A stretch of 61,822 nucleotides of DNA, taken from assembly GCA_025463215.1 (NCBI GenBank), contig JAOBWF010000325.1:1-61822 (forward strand). Reading direction: 5' to 3'. Below are positions 34,599 to 43,680 of this stretch, in pieces. Within the stretch, counting starts at the first letter, position 1; each line of letters starts with the position of its first letter. Both the position numbers and the translations under genes were made by a program. The stretch is from Acidobacteriota bacterium. Its GTDB lineage: Bacteria; Acidobacteriota; Vicinamibacteria; Vicinamibacterales; CAVVIG01. Under the pieces are notes generated by a model, which saw only the letters and a program-made list of their open reading frames with translations, ran no database searches and was not told the DNA's origin.

Positions 34599-35793
34599 AC
34601 TTGTAGACGGTGCCCCCCTTCATCACGAAGGCGACGCGGGTCAGCGCGGTGATGTCGGTCAGCGGATCGCCGTCGAGCGCGACGATGTCGGCGTCGTAGC
34701 CGGCGGCCAGGGTGCCGATCGTCTTGTCGAGCCGCAGCGACTTCGCCGCCATCGACGTCGCCGAGATGATCGCGTCCATCGGCTTCTGGCCCCCCTGGCG
34801 GACACGCTCGACGAGCTCGTCGGCGTTGTGGCCGTGCGCGCCGGCGACCGCATCGGTCCCCATCACCATCTTCAGCCCGGGCGTGGCGACCGCCTTCTGG
34901 ATCATCGTCTTGTTCAGGCCGAGCCCTTTTTCCATGTAGGCGAAGCCTTCGTCGTTGTAGTTGCCGATGCCGTTGTACTTGTCGCGGTTCTTCAGGTAGT
35001 TCTGGAGCACGACGCCGACGTTGGGATCGAAGTAGACCCCCTTGTCGGCCATCAGCTTGAGCACTTCGTCGGTCGCGAACACGCCGTGCTCGATCTGCTG
35101 GCAGCCGGCGTTCACCGACGCCTTGATCGACTCGGGGCTGTGCGCGTGGACCATCGTGCGCATCCCTTGCGCGTTCGCCTCGCCGCACACCGCGACCAGC
35201 TGTTCGTCGGTCATCGTCTGCTTGCCGCCGTCGCGGATGCTCGCCGACGCGAAGATCTTGACGACGTCGGCGCCGTCCGCTTTCAGCTGGCGGACCTTCT
35301 GGCGGAGCTCGTCGCCGGTGCCGCTGCGCTCGTTGATCTGGCGGATCGAGGTCAGGATGCGCGGGCCGGGGAAGACGCCGCGCGCGATGCCGTCGCGGAG
35401 ATCGACGTCGTTTGCCTGGCCGGGACTCTGGATCGTGGTGAAGCCGGCGAGCATTGTGACGTAGGCGTTCTCGGCGCTGTAAAGAATCTCTTGCGCCGGC
35501 GTGCCCGGGCGCGCGGCGTAGCGGCCGTCCTTGTCGAAGTGCCAGCCGACGTGGGCGTGGACGTCAATCATGCCGGGCAGCACGGTGAGTTGTCCGAGCT
35601 CGTAGGTGGCGTTCGCCGCATTTCCGGTTTCGATCGACGTGATTTTGGATCCCTGGACGACGACCGTCGCATTCCTGAGCGTCTTGCCCGTACCGTCGAG
35701 CACGGTGGCGGCATGAATCCGGACGGTCTGGTTCTGCGCCAGCAGTGCGGGCGCGGTCAGCAACATGGCAAACAAAGCGACCTTCAACGTCAT
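34561..35793 (-). CDS. Secreted amidohydrolase (imidazolonepropionase-like)
   Basis: Metal-dependent hydrolase of 410 residues with a signal peptide (about 1-22). It carries the amidohydrolase metal motifs: DVHAHVG (HxH), KIFASASI region (Lys), HAHSPES, QIEHGVF and GTDAVAG. The family covers exported aryl-dipeptidases and similar enzymes; the substrate is unknown. I chose the ATG at 35793 because a TATAAT box lies 7 bases before it; an ATG at 35802 overlaps that box. Confidence 0.87.
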   Translation of the reverse strand: MTLKVALFAMLLTAPALLAQNQTVRIHAATVLDGTGKTLRNATVVVQGSKITSIETGNAANATYELGQLTVLPGMIDVHAHVGWHFDKDGRYAARPGTPAQEILYSAENAYVTMLAGFTTIQSPGQANDVDLRDGIARGVFPGPRILTSIRQINERSGTGDELRQKVRQLKADGADVVKIFASASIRDGGKQTMTDEQLVAVCGEANAQGMRTMVHAHSPESIKASVNAGCQQIEHGVFATDEVLKLMADKGVYFDPNVGVVLQNYLKNRDKYNGIGNYNDEGFAYMEKGLGLNKTMIQKAVATPGLKMVMGTDAVAGAHGHNADELVERVRQGGQKPMDAIISATSMAAKSLRLDKTIGTLAAGYDADIVALDGDPLTDITALTRVAFVMKGGTVYKFTAGTARATGAR

Positions 35794-35800
35794 GGCGCGC

Positions 35801-35808
35801 ATTATAAT
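35801..35808. promoter_or_regulatory. Palindromic shared -10 box ATTATAAT
   Basis: The 8-base palindrome contains TATAAT on both strands. It lies 7 bases before the amidohydrolase ATG on one side and 18 bases before the PQQ dehydrogenase ATG on the other. RNA polymerase could use it in only one direction at a time. Confidence 0.6.
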
Positions 35809-35826
35809 CCTCGACACATTCGCGCC

Positions 35827-37758
35827 ATGCTGAAACCTGCCGTCGCCGCTCTGCTCGTGGCCGGAGCCGTCGCCCTCGCGCCGGATGCGCGCCCACAGGA
35901 TTGGCCGTTCTACGGCGGCGATCAGGGCGGCATGAAATATTCGCCCCTGACCGACGTCAACGCCGCCACGGTGTCGCGGCTCACGGTCGCGTGGGAGTGG
36001 TCGCCGAAAGAGAAGGCGCTGCCGGCGTTCGGCACGCGCCCGGGAAATTTCCAGGCCACGCCGCTGATGATCGACAACGTGCTCTATCTGAGCACGCCGT
36101 ACAACCGCGTGGTCGCGCTCGACGCCGACACCGGCGCGCAACGGTGGGCGTTCGACCCGAAGGCCTACGAAGACGGCCAGCCGCCGAACGGCACCGGGTT
36201 CGTCCATCGCGGCGTCGCCGCGTGGCGCGACAGCGCGGATGGCAACCGGCTGCGCATCTTCATCAACAGCCGCTATCACCTGATCTGCCTCGACGCCGCC
36301 ACCGGCCACCTCGTCGATGCGTTCGGCACGCACGGCGTGTTCGACTTGAGCAAAGGGCTGGTGTGGGAGATCAACAAGACGCACTACACCAACACGTCGC
36401 CGCCGATCGTCTACAAGGATCTCGTGATCCTCGGAAACGGCGTCGGCGATCGGCTGGTCTATCGCAACGATCCGCCGGGGGACATCCGCGCCTTCGACGC
36501 GCACACCGGCAGGCAGGTCTGGTCGTTCCGGCCGATTCCGCAACCGGGCGAATTCGGCAACGACACCTGGGGCGCCGATTCGTGGAGCTATACGGGCCAC
36601 ACCAACGCGTGGGCGCCGATGACGCTCGACGCCGCGCGCGGTCTGGTCTACGTGCCGCTCGGCACGCCGAGCAACGACTTCTACGGCGGCCGCCGGCCGG
36701 GGGCCAACGTGTTCGCCGAATCGCTCGTGTGCCTCGATGCCGTCACCGGCGTGCGCAAATGGCACGCGCAGCTCGTGCATCACGGTCTCTGGGATTACGA
36801 CAACCCGTCCCCGCCGAACCTCGTCACCATTCGGGTCGGCGGCCGCACGATCGATGCGGTCGTGCAGCTGACGAAGCAAGGGTTCGCCTTCGTCTTCGAT
36901 CGTGTCACCGGCACCCCGGTGTGGCCGATTGAAGAGCGGGCCGTGCCGGCGAGCGACGTCGCCGGCGAGCGGGCCTGGCCGACGCAGCCGTTCCCGACGA
37001 AGCCGCCGGCCATCTCCGAACAGGGCGTCACGCTGGACGATGCGATCGACTGGACGCCGGCGCTGAAGGCGGCGGCGCAGAAGGAGCTCGCGAAATACCG
37101 CATCGGTCCGGTGTTCACGCCGCCGAGTGTCCAGGGCACGGTGCAGCGGCCGGGGTTGATCGGCGGTGCGAACTGGGGCGGCGGCGCCTTCGATCCGTCG
37201 AGCGGCCTGCTGTTCGTGAAGACGTCGAACCAGGCGAACATCGCGCGGGTCGGCACGCCGGACACGTCCGCCGCGAATCCGCGCGCGGCAGAAGTGGACG
37301 CCGAGCTCACGCGCGTCGGCGACACCAATGCCGAGTTCATGGACGGCCTGCCGCTGCTCAAGCCGCCGTACGGGCACCTCGTGGCCATCGACCTGAATCG
37401 CGGCACCATCAAATGGCGCGTGCCGTTCGGCGACACGCCGTCGCTGCGCCGCCATCCGTCGCTCGCGGGCGTCGCGCTGCCGGCCGCGCTCGGCGCCGCC
37501 GGCGCGCCCGGCGTGATCACGACCGCCGGCGGTCTCGTCATCGGCGGCGGGGGAGATCTCGCGCTGCACGCGATCGACGGCGCGACCGGTGCCGAAGTCT
37601 GGCACGCCGCGCTGCCGCGTCGCGTCAACGGCACACCGATGACCTATCGATCGAGCGGCGGACGGCAGTTCGTCGTCGTCGCCACCGGCAGCGGAGACGA
37701 TGCGGCGCTCGTGGCGTTCGCGTTGGATACGAACGTTCATACTGGAGGAAGACAGTGA
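35827..37758 (+). CDS. PQQ-dependent dehydrogenase (quinoprotein, GCD-like)
   Basis: Periplasmic quinoprotein of 643 residues with a signal peptide and an eight-bladed propeller. Blade motifs typical of PQQ enzymes recur (VVALDADTGAQRWAFD, IRAFDAHTGRQVWSF, LVAIDLNRGTIKW). It resembles the propeller domain of membrane glucose dehydrogenase without the membrane helices, so it probably oxidises a sugar or alcohol and passes electrons to the respiratory chain. No PQQ-synthesis gene is in the window. It overlaps the next gene by GTGA. Confidence 0.87.
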   Translation: MLKPAVAALLVAGAVALAPDARPQDWPFYGGDQGGMKYSPLTDVNAATVSRLTVAWEWSPKEKALPAFGTRPGNFQATPLMIDNVLYLSTPYNRVVALDADTGAQRWAFDPKAYEDGQPPNGTGFVHRGVAAWRDSADGNRLRIFINSRYHLICLDAATGHLVDAFGTHGVFDLSKGLVWEINKTHYTNTSPPIVYKDLVILGNGVGDRLVYRNDPPGDIRAFDAHTGRQVWSFRPIPQPGEFGNDTWGADSWSYTGHTNAWAPMTLDAARGLVYVPLGTPSNDFYGGRRPGANVFAESLVCLDAVTGVRKWHAQLVHHGLWDYDNPSPPNLVTIRVGGRTIDAVVQLTKQGFAFVFDRVTGTPVWPIEERAVPASDVAGERAWPTQPFPTKPPAISEQGVTLDDAIDWTPALKAAAQKELAKYRIGPVFTPPSVQGTVQRPGLIGGANWGGGAFDPSSGLLFVKTSNQANIARVGTPDTSAANPRAAEVDAELTRVGDTNAEFMDGLPLLKPPYGHLVAIDLNRGTIKWRVPFGDTPSLRRHPSLAGVALPAALGAAGAPGVITTAGGLVIGGGGDLALHAIDGATGAEVWHAALPRRVNGTPMTYRSSGGRQFVVVATGSGDDAALVAFALDTNVHTGGRQ

Positions 37759-40136
37759 TCGCGGCACTCATATTCGCATTGGCAGCGTCGGTCTCGGGGA
37801 TCGTCCATGACAGCAGCGGCGGTGTCGTGTCGGGGGCGGCGGTGGTGGTGCGCGCCGGCTCGGGCGCGGACGTCCGTGTGACCACCGGCCCCGATGGCCG
37901 CTTCGCGGTCGAGACGGCGGCGACCGGCACCGTCACCGTCACGGTGCTCGCCGGCGGCTTCGCCGAGAAGGTGGAGCGCGTCACCGACCCGTCGCGGCCG
38001 CTCGACATCACGCTGGCACCGGCCGGCCTGCTGGAAACCGTGACGGTCACGCCGGGACGCAGCGAGCAGCGGCTCGGCGACGTCCCGGCGAGCGTCAGCG
38101 TCATGACGAGCGCCGAGATTCGCCAGTCGCCGGCGGTGGTGGCTGACGATGTCCTGCGCCAGATCCCGACGTTCAGCCTCTTCCGCCGCACCAGCAGCCT
38201 CTCGTCGCACCCGACCGCCCAAGGCGTATCGCTGCGCGGCATCGGGCCGAGCGGCGTCAGCCGGACGCTGGTCCTCGTCGACGGCACGCCGTTCAACGAT
38301 CCCTTCGGCGGCTGGGTCTACTGGACGCGCGTCCCGCTCGAGAGCGTCGATCGCATCGAGGTCGTCGACGGCTCGAGCTCGAGCCTCTACGGCAACTACG
38401 CGATGGGCGGCGTGATCAACATCGTCAGCGCACATCCGGCGCGGCGGTCGTTCGACTTCAAGCCGCAGTACGGCAATCATCAGAGCCCGAAGGTCGATTA
38501 CACCGCGAGCGACGTGTGGGGCAAGCTCGGGATAACCACCGACGGCAGCATCTTCGACACCGATGGCTTCCCGATCGTGACGTCGAGCGAGCGAGGGCTG
38601 ATCGACATCAACGCCACCGTCAAGTTCCGCAATTTCAACGGCAAGATGGAATTCACCCCGACCGATCGCGTCAGCGTGTTCGCGCGCGCCGGCTATTTCG
38701 GCGAGGACCGCGTCAACGGCAAGGTCGGCGAGGTCAACGACACCCGCTGGAAGTCGGCGAGCGGCGGCCTTCGGCTGCGGCTGCCGGACGAAAGCGATCT
38801 CCAGGCCAGCGTCTACTCCGACTTCGAGAACTTCCACAGCACGTTCCTCGCGGTCACCGCGCCATCGGCGACCGTCGCGGCGCGCAGCATCGTCCGGCTC
38901 ACCGTCGACCAGCAGGTGCCGACGACCGGCGTCGGCGGCATGGTGCAATGGGCGAAGGCGCTCGGGGCCAAGAACTATCTCAGCGCCGGCACCGACTGGC
39001 ACTACGTCGACGGCGACAGCGACGAGGCGTCGTTCAACGCCGCGCCCGGCGTCGTGACGCCGCCGACGCAGAACGCGATTCTCGCGTTCAACCGCGTGTC
39101 GGGCGGCACGCAGAACAGCATGGGGGCCTTCGTCCAGGACATCCTGACGCCGCTGCCGAAGCTGTCGATGACGCTCAGCGCGCGGCTCGATCACTGGCGC
39201 AACTACGACGCGCACAACCTCGAAACGCCGGTGATCGCGGGTACGGTCGTCAACAATGTGCCGTCGTGCGGCGTCTCCGCCGGCGTACCGCCTGCCTGCC
39301 TGCCGGATCGGACGGACACGGTCGTCAGCCCGCGCGCCGCGGCGCGGTATCAGCTCACCGATTGGATCAGCGTGTGGGGCGACCTCGGCACCGGGTTCCG
39401 CGCGCCGACGCTGAACGAGCTGTATCGCCAGTTCCGCGTCGGCACCGTGCTGACGACGGCCAACGCGAACCTCGGACCCGAGCGGCTCGTCGGCGGCGAA
39501 GCGGGCGTCAGCCTGGCGCCGACGCGCGACGTCACCCTGCGCTTCACCTGGTACGACAACCGCGTGACCAACCCGGTGTCGAACGTGACGCTGACGACGG
39601 TCGGCGCCACCGTCACGCAGCAGCGGCAGAACCTCGGCGCGACGCGAATCCAGGGGCTGCAGAGCGACGCCGAATATCGCGTCGGATCGTTCCTGCGGTT
39701 CGCGGCAGGATACCTCTACAACGACGCGAAAGTCACCGACGGCGGCGCCGCGAACGCGAGCCTGGTCGGCAAGTTCCTGCCGCAGGTGCCGAAGCACCGC
39801 GGTTCCGTCCGCGCCGCCTACTTCAACCCGAAGTTCGCCAGCGTCGCGTTCTCGGTCCAGTTCTTCGGCGCGCAGTTCGACGACGACCAGAACGTCCGCG
39901 CCGTGCCCGCTGCGGCGCTCGCCGAGCTCGGCTACTCCGTGTCGGCGACCCCGGGGCTGCCCGGCTACACCGTCGCCGATCTCTCGGTGTCGCGCACCTT
40001 CGGGAGGTATCTCGAAGCATTCGCCGGCGTCCAGAACCTCTTCGACCAGGCCTACATCGTCGGCACCCTGCCGACGACGATCGGCTCGCCGCGGCTGGTC
40101 AACGGGGGCGTGAGGGTGCGCTTCTCGGGCCGATGA
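37755..40136 (+). CDS. TonB-dependent receptor coupled to the PQQ dehydrogenase
   Basis: Outer-membrane receptor of 793 residues: short signal peptide (about 1-14), carboxypeptidase-regulatory-like domain (about 15-90), plug (about 105-230, with SLRGIGPSGVSRTLVLVDGTPFND) and barrel. The GTG at 37755 overlaps the PQQ-dehydrogenase stop as GTGA with GGAGGA upstream, so the two are made together. Likely ligands are the sugar substrate or PQQ itself (PqqU-type scavenging); the sequence does not decide. It is unrelated in detail to the receptor at 3627. Confidence 0.9.
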   Translation: MIAALIFALAASVSGIVHDSSGGVVSGAAVVVRAGSGADVRVTTGPDGRFAVETAATGTVTVTVLAGGFAEKVERVTDPSRPLDITLAPAGLLETVTVTPGRSEQRLGDVPASVSVMTSAEIRQSPAVVADDVLRQIPTFSLFRRTSSLSSHPTAQGVSLRGIGPSGVSRTLVLVDGTPFNDPFGGWVYWTRVPLESVDRIEVVDGSSSSLYGNYAMGGVINIVSAHPARRSFDFKPQYGNHQSPKVDYTASDVWGKLGITTDGSIFDTDGFPIVTSSERGLIDINATVKFRNFNGKMEFTPTDRVSVFARAGYFGEDRVNGKVGEVNDTRWKSASGGLRLRLPDESDLQASVYSDFENFHSTFLAVTAPSATVAARSIVRLTVDQQVPTTGVGGMVQWAKALGAKNYLSAGTDWHYVDGDSDEASFNAAPGVVTPPTQNAILAFNRVSGGTQNSMGAFVQDILTPLPKLSMTLSARLDHWRNYDAHNLETPVIAGTVVNNVPSCGVSAGVPPACLPDRTDTVVSPRAAARYQLTDWISVWGDLGTGFRAPTLNELYRQFRVGTVLTTANANLGPERLVGGEAGVSLAPTRDVTLRFTWYDNRVTNPVSNVTLTTVGATVTQQRQNLGATRIQGLQSDAEYRVGSFLRFAAGYLYNDAKVTDGGAANASLVGKFLPQVPKHRGSVRAAYFNPKFASVAFSVQFFGAQFDDDQNVRAVPAAALAELGYSVSATPGLPGYTVADLSVSRTFGRYLEAFAGVQNLFDQAYIVGTLPTTIGSPRLVNGGVRVRFSGR

Positions 40137-40142
40137 GAAGGA

Positions 40143-40151
40143 ACCGCCGAG
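40143..40151 (+). repeat. Half-site of the 9-base hairpin repeat
   Basis: ACCGCCGAG, preceded by GAAGGA, 6 bases after the receptor stop. Like 2513-2521, a left arm with no right arm. Confidence 0.5.
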
Positions 40152-40163
40152 ATCTTCGCGCTT

Positions 40164-41078
40164 TCATCTTCCGGGTGTGTCGGTCGGCTTCGGTTTGGGC
40201 TGTCTGGTGATGACGCCGGAATCGATCGTTTTCCCGGTTCGTGTGATGACCTGGAAGAACAGTTCGTCCTTGTCGACTTCGTTCAGCATGAACGTCTGAT
40301 CCTGATCGTAGCCGGCGGCGGTGATCGCCGACTTCTTCAGATCGCCGTCGCGCAGCTGGCCGGCCGAGCCCGAGACGAAGTAGTAGATCCCTTTCTGCGG
40401 CTTGACCCGTTCGTAAATGTGATCGTGGCCGGAGTAGACGACGTTGACGCCGTACTTCACGAACAGCGGCTCGAGCGTGACGCGCAGATCGACTTCCGAC
40501 CCGTGGCGGCCGCCGCTCGAATAGAGCGGATGGTGGAAGTAGGCGATCTTCCAGTCGTCGCGCGCGTTCTTCAGCTCGGTGTCGATCCACTGCAGCTGCT
40601 TCGGATCCATGTAGTCGCTGTCGAGGACGAAGAACTTCACGTTCTTCTTCGCGTAGGCGTAGTAGCGCTCGCCGTTCATGTTCCACGGCTTGTAGAAGCG
40701 GTTGGTCTGGTTGTCGTGGTTGCCCAACGCCGCGTAGAATTTGACGCCCGCGTCGAGCAGCGGCTTGTACGGGCTCTCGAACTTGGTGACGAAGTCCTGC
40801 GGCCGCTGGCTGCCGTACATGTTGTCGCCCAGCATGATGACCATGTCGAAGGGGAACTTGGCGCGCCAGCTATTCATCTGCGCCGCGACCTCGTACTCCG
40901 CCTTGTCGCCGGTGCCGTTGTCGCCGATGGCGGCGAATTTGAGCGAGTCCTTGCGGTTCGGCACGCCGGCGGCGGCGGCCGGCGCAGCTGGCGCGTTCTG
41001 CGCCGTTTGCGCGGTGCCGGTCGGAGCAGACGCGGCGATCGTGAGGCCGAGAAGAACGCTCGCAAGCAGGCGGCGCAT
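40164..41078 (-). CDS. Secreted metallophosphoesterase (purple acid phosphatase-like)
   Basis: Exported enzyme of 304 residues. A signal peptide (about 1-23) and an Ala-rich spacer are followed by the phosphoesterase blocks AAIGDNGTGD, MLGDNMYG, ALGNHDNQ, FHHPLYSSGG and SGHDHIYER, a complete metal site. It would hydrolyse phosphate esters outside the cytoplasm. It lies 3 bases after the exported protein at 41082, so the two form an operon. It is a different family branch from the enzyme at 2530. Confidence 0.9.
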   Translation of the reverse strand: MRRLLASVLLGLTIAASAPTGTAQTAQNAPAAPAAAAGVPNRKDSLKFAAIGDNGTGDKAEYEVAAQMNSWRAKFPFDMVIMLGDNMYGSQRPQDFVTKFESPYKPLLDAGVKFYAALGNHDNQTNRFYKPWNMNGERYYAYAKKNVKFFVLDSDYMDPKQLQWIDTELKNARDDWKIAYFHHPLYSSGGRHGSEVDLRVTLEPLFVKYGVNVVYSGHDHIYERVKPQKGIYYFVSGSAGQLRDGDLKKSAITAAGYDQDQTFMLNEVDKDELFFQVITRTGKTIDSGVITRQPKPKPTDTPGR

Positions 41079-41081
41079 CGG

Positions 41082-41657
41082 TTATCGTCCCACCGTCGGC
41101 ACCGCTTCGTGCAGCACGTCGACGATCAAGTTCGCTTTCGTGTCGCGCAGGATCAGATCGCGCCCCATGAACCGGTATTCGAGCCCGTCGGGGAGACGCT
41201 GCAGCCGGTTGAGAATCAGCGGCGGCACCGTGGCCAGGGCGGCGGTCTCCGGATAGTCGGCATTGACCCGCGCCGCGTTCTTTTTCGGGACCTCCTGCAT
41301 CGCGGCGAAGGCGTCGCGGACCGAACGGTTGTGAGCGTCCTCCTTGATGATGTGCCTGAATTGTTCCGATGCACCGTTGAAGATGTCCCCCGGTTTGGCA
41401 TCGGCTCGCGCGGCGCGGATGCCGGTCGCCAGACTGGTAATGTGCTGCTTGATCTTCTCGGGGTCGTTCGTCTCTTTCTGCGACGCGAGTGTGCCCTCGA
41501 CTTTCTTCTGGAGCGAGAGATACGAGGTCACACGCTTCGAGAAACCGGCCAGCGCCTCGGCCTGCGGGTTGACGCGCTCCTGGCCGGCAGCGGCGATCAT
41601 ACACATGAGCTGGACGGCAGAGATGGCCGCCAGTTTGCTGGACAGGGATAAGGTCAT
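41082..41657 (-). CDS. Exported protein, unknown
   Basis: Protein of 191 residues with a signal peptide (about 1-25) and a helical mature part (VNPQAEALAGFSKRVTSYLSLQKK) ending with strands (LEYRFMGRDLILRDTKANLIVDVL). I do not recognise it, but it is well formed and lies 3 bases upstream of the phosphoesterase gene, whose partner it may be. Confidence 0.7.
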   Translation of the reverse strand: MTLSLSSKLAAISAVQLMCMIAAAGQERVNPQAEALAGFSKRVTSYLSLQKKVEGTLASQKETNDPEKIKQHITSLATGIRAARADAKPGDIFNGASEQFRHIIKEDAHNRSVRDAFAAMQEVPKKNAARVNADYPETAALATVPPLILNRLQRLPDGLEYRFMGRDLILRDTKANLIVDVLHEAVPTVGR

Positions 41658-41725
41658 GAGTGGAAGCGCTTCAAGTCCCGTGCCCTTGCATGTTGAGGCG
41701 CAATGACCCGTATGAAACTGGCCTT

Positions 41726-42637
41726 ATGAAACTGATTGTGCAGCCGGACGCCGGCATTGCCCCGACCGTGACCGCCATCAAGCAGGCCAAGAAGAGCATC
41801 GACATCCTCATCTTCCGGCTCGATCGGTTTGAAATTGCCCATGCGCTCGCCGCCGCCGTCGCCCGCGGCGTCCGGGTCCGGGCGCTCACCGCGCACACCA
41901 ACCGCGGCGGCACCAAGAGCCTGCGCAAGCTCGAGATGTCGCTGCTCGAAGCCGGCGTGACCGTCTCGCGCACCGCCGACGACCTGGTGCGCTATCACGG
42001 CAAGATGATGATCGTCGACAACAAGTTCCTGCACGTCTACGGCTTCAATTTCACCGGCCTCGACATCGCCAAGAGCCGCAGCTTCGGCGTGATCAGCAAG
42101 AACGAGAAACTGATCAACGAGGCGAACCGGCTGTTCACCGCCGACTTCGATCGCCTGCCGTACTCCTCCGGCTACGAGCGCTTCGTCGTCAGCCCCGACA
42201 ACGCGCGCGAGCGCCTCGCGCGCTTCATCGAAGGTGCGCGCAAGCAGCTGTTGGTCTACGATCCGCAGGCGACCGACGACGCGATGCTGCGGCTGATCAC
42301 GGAGCGGGTCAAGGCCGGCGTCGACGTGCGGATCATCGGGCGGCTCGAGGCGAAGTGGGCCGGCGCCATCAAGAACGAGCGCTATCCGGGCAAGCGCCTC
42401 CACATCCGCGCCATCATCCGCGACGGCAAGCGCGCCTTCCTCGGCAGCCAGAGCCTGCGCCGGCTCGAGCTCGAAAAGCGGCGCGAGGTCGGCGTCATCG
42501 TGACCGACGAAATCGTCGTCAAGCAGATGGAAGAGGTGTTCGAGAAGGACTGGCTGCTGACGCCGAGCGGCAAGAAGAAGCGGAAGAAGGAGGAGAAGGC
42601 GGAGAAAAAGGAACTGAAGCTCGCGAAGGCCTCGTAG
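41726..42637 (+). CDS. Phospholipase D-like protein with Lys-rich tail
   Basis: Protein of 303 residues with two PLD-type halves. The first has a good HKD motif (RYHGKMMIVDNKF, about residues 90-102). In the second the matching site is HIRAIIRDG, with Arg in place of the Lys, so it may be less active or a nuclease/ligase variant. The last 25 residues are a run of Lys and Glu (KKKRKKEEKAEKKELK), which could bind nucleic acid or lipid. The ATG at 41726 is preferred to upstream starts. The role is unclear. Confidence 0.8.
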   Translation: MKLIVQPDAGIAPTVTAIKQAKKSIDILIFRLDRFEIAHALAAAVARGVRVRALTAHTNRGGTKSLRKLEMSLLEAGVTVSRTADDLVRYHGKMMIVDNKFLHVYGFNFTGLDIAKSRSFGVISKNEKLINEANRLFTADFDRLPYSSGYERFVVSPDNARERLARFIEGARKQLLVYDPQATDDAMLRLITERVKAGVDVRIIGRLEAKWAGAIKNERYPGKRLHIRAIIRDGKRAFLGSQSLRRLELEKRREVGVIVTDEIVVKQMEEVFEKDWLLTPSGKKKRKKEEKAEKKELKLAKAS

Positions 42638-42642
42638 TCGTC

Positions 42643-42705
42643 GCTCGTTCGTCGTGAGTCTCAGTCGTGGCTGACGACCGACGACTGGTGACTGACGACC
42701 GCTTG
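42643..42705. repeat. Repeat array, CTGACGA / GTCAGTC-like, irregular
   Basis: Units near CTGACGA, GACTGAC and their inverse fill the gap after the PLD gene and encode the last residues of the radical SAM protein (SSVVSHD). The period is less regular than in the other arrays. Confidence 0.55.
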
Positions 42706-43665
42706 CGGCGAGCGCCAGAAGTCCATCGTCGACACGCGGTGGACGCAGCCGACCGTGCAGTACGGCGCGCACGACTTGGGCGTCGAAAACTCGCGGCGGA
42801 TGTCGGCGATCGTGTACGACTCGAGCGGCACGCCGGGATAGCCGCGCTGCTGCGAGCAGTAGTGGACCAGCCCCTCCTCGCAGATATACAGGTAGCGCGC
42901 GCCGGCGCGGCAGCGCCACTCGTTCGGCTGGCCGTCGGCCAGGTTGTCCTGGAAGCTGCGGATCCCGGAATACAGATTCTTCAGCACCTGCCCGGCGCCG
43001 CTGATCGCGGTCGAGACCTCGTCGAAGACCTTGCGCTCGAGCGGCGCGAGCGGCTTCAGCCGTCCCGACCCGTCGTGGATGATGCCGATCGAGGTCGAGA
43101 ACCCGAGCTCCCGCGCGCGCGTGTTGATCGTGCGGGCGTCTTCCGGGTTCTTGATCCCGCCGCCGAGCACCGAGTTGATGTTGACGTCGAACGTCGCGTG
43201 GTCGTGCAGGTGCTGCAGCTTTTTGTCGAGCAGCCGCAGGCTCTTCTTCGAGACCTCGTCCGGTTCGAGATTGTCGATGCTGATCTGCAGGAAGTCGAGG
43301 CCGGCGGCATTGAGCTCCTCGATCCGCTTGGGCACGAGGAAGTAGCCGTTGGTGATGAGGCCGGCCATCATGCCGCGGCTGCGGATCCGGCGGATCAGCA
43401 CGTCGAGATCCGGGTGGAGCATCGGCTCACCGCCGCTGAACGCCACCACCGACGTGCCGAGGTCCGCGAGTTTGTCGATCCGGCTGAGCATCGCCTCGGT
43501 CGGAACCGGCGGCGAGACTTTGTCGTATTCGTTGCAGTAGCCGCAGTCGATGTTGCACTTGCGGATCGGCACGATCTGGACGAGCAGCGGGTGGGCCGTA
43601 TGGACGAGCCCGCGCGCAAACTCCCGTAGCGACCGCGCTTTACGGCTGACGCTGCTCAGGGACAA
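42661..43665 (-). CDS. Radical SAM protein with SPASM-like C-terminus
   Basis: Enzyme of 334 residues. The iron-sulfur motif CNIDCGYC (about residues 38-45) binds the cluster that cleaves S-adenosylmethionine. A C-terminal set of cysteines (CRAG, CEEG, HYCSQ, SCAPYCTVGC) could hold another cluster, as in SPASM proteins. The substrate is unknown. The TTG at 43665 is preceded by TATAAT at 6 bases. The end of the protein (SSVVSHD) is repeat-encoded. It lies 15 bases after the other radical SAM gene. Confidence 0.85.
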   Translation of the reverse strand: MSLSSVSRKARSLREFARGLVHTAHPLLVQIVPIRKCNIDCGYCNEYDKVSPPVPTEAMLSRIDKLADLGTSVVAFSGGEPMLHPDLDVLIRRIRSRGMMAGLITNGYFLVPKRIEELNAAGLDFLQISIDNLEPDEVSKKSLRLLDKKLQHLHDHATFDVNINSVLGGGIKNPEDARTINTRARELGFSTSIGIIHDGSGRLKPLAPLERKVFDEVSTAISGAGQVLKNLYSGIRSFQDNLADGQPNEWRCRAGARYLYICEEGLVHYCSQQRGYPGVPLESYTIADIRREFSTPKSCAPYCTVGCVHRVSTMDFWRSPQAVVSHQSSVVSHD

Positions 43666-43671
43666 GCGTGA

Positions 43672-43677
43672 ATTATA
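43672..43677 (-). promoter_or_regulatory. -10 box TATAAT of the second radical SAM gene
   Basis: TATAAT ends 6 bases before the TTG at 43665, in the 15-base gap between the two radical SAM genes. A leaderless start is possible even though the genes are close enough to be one operon. Confidence 0.5.
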
Positions 43678-43680
43678 ACA

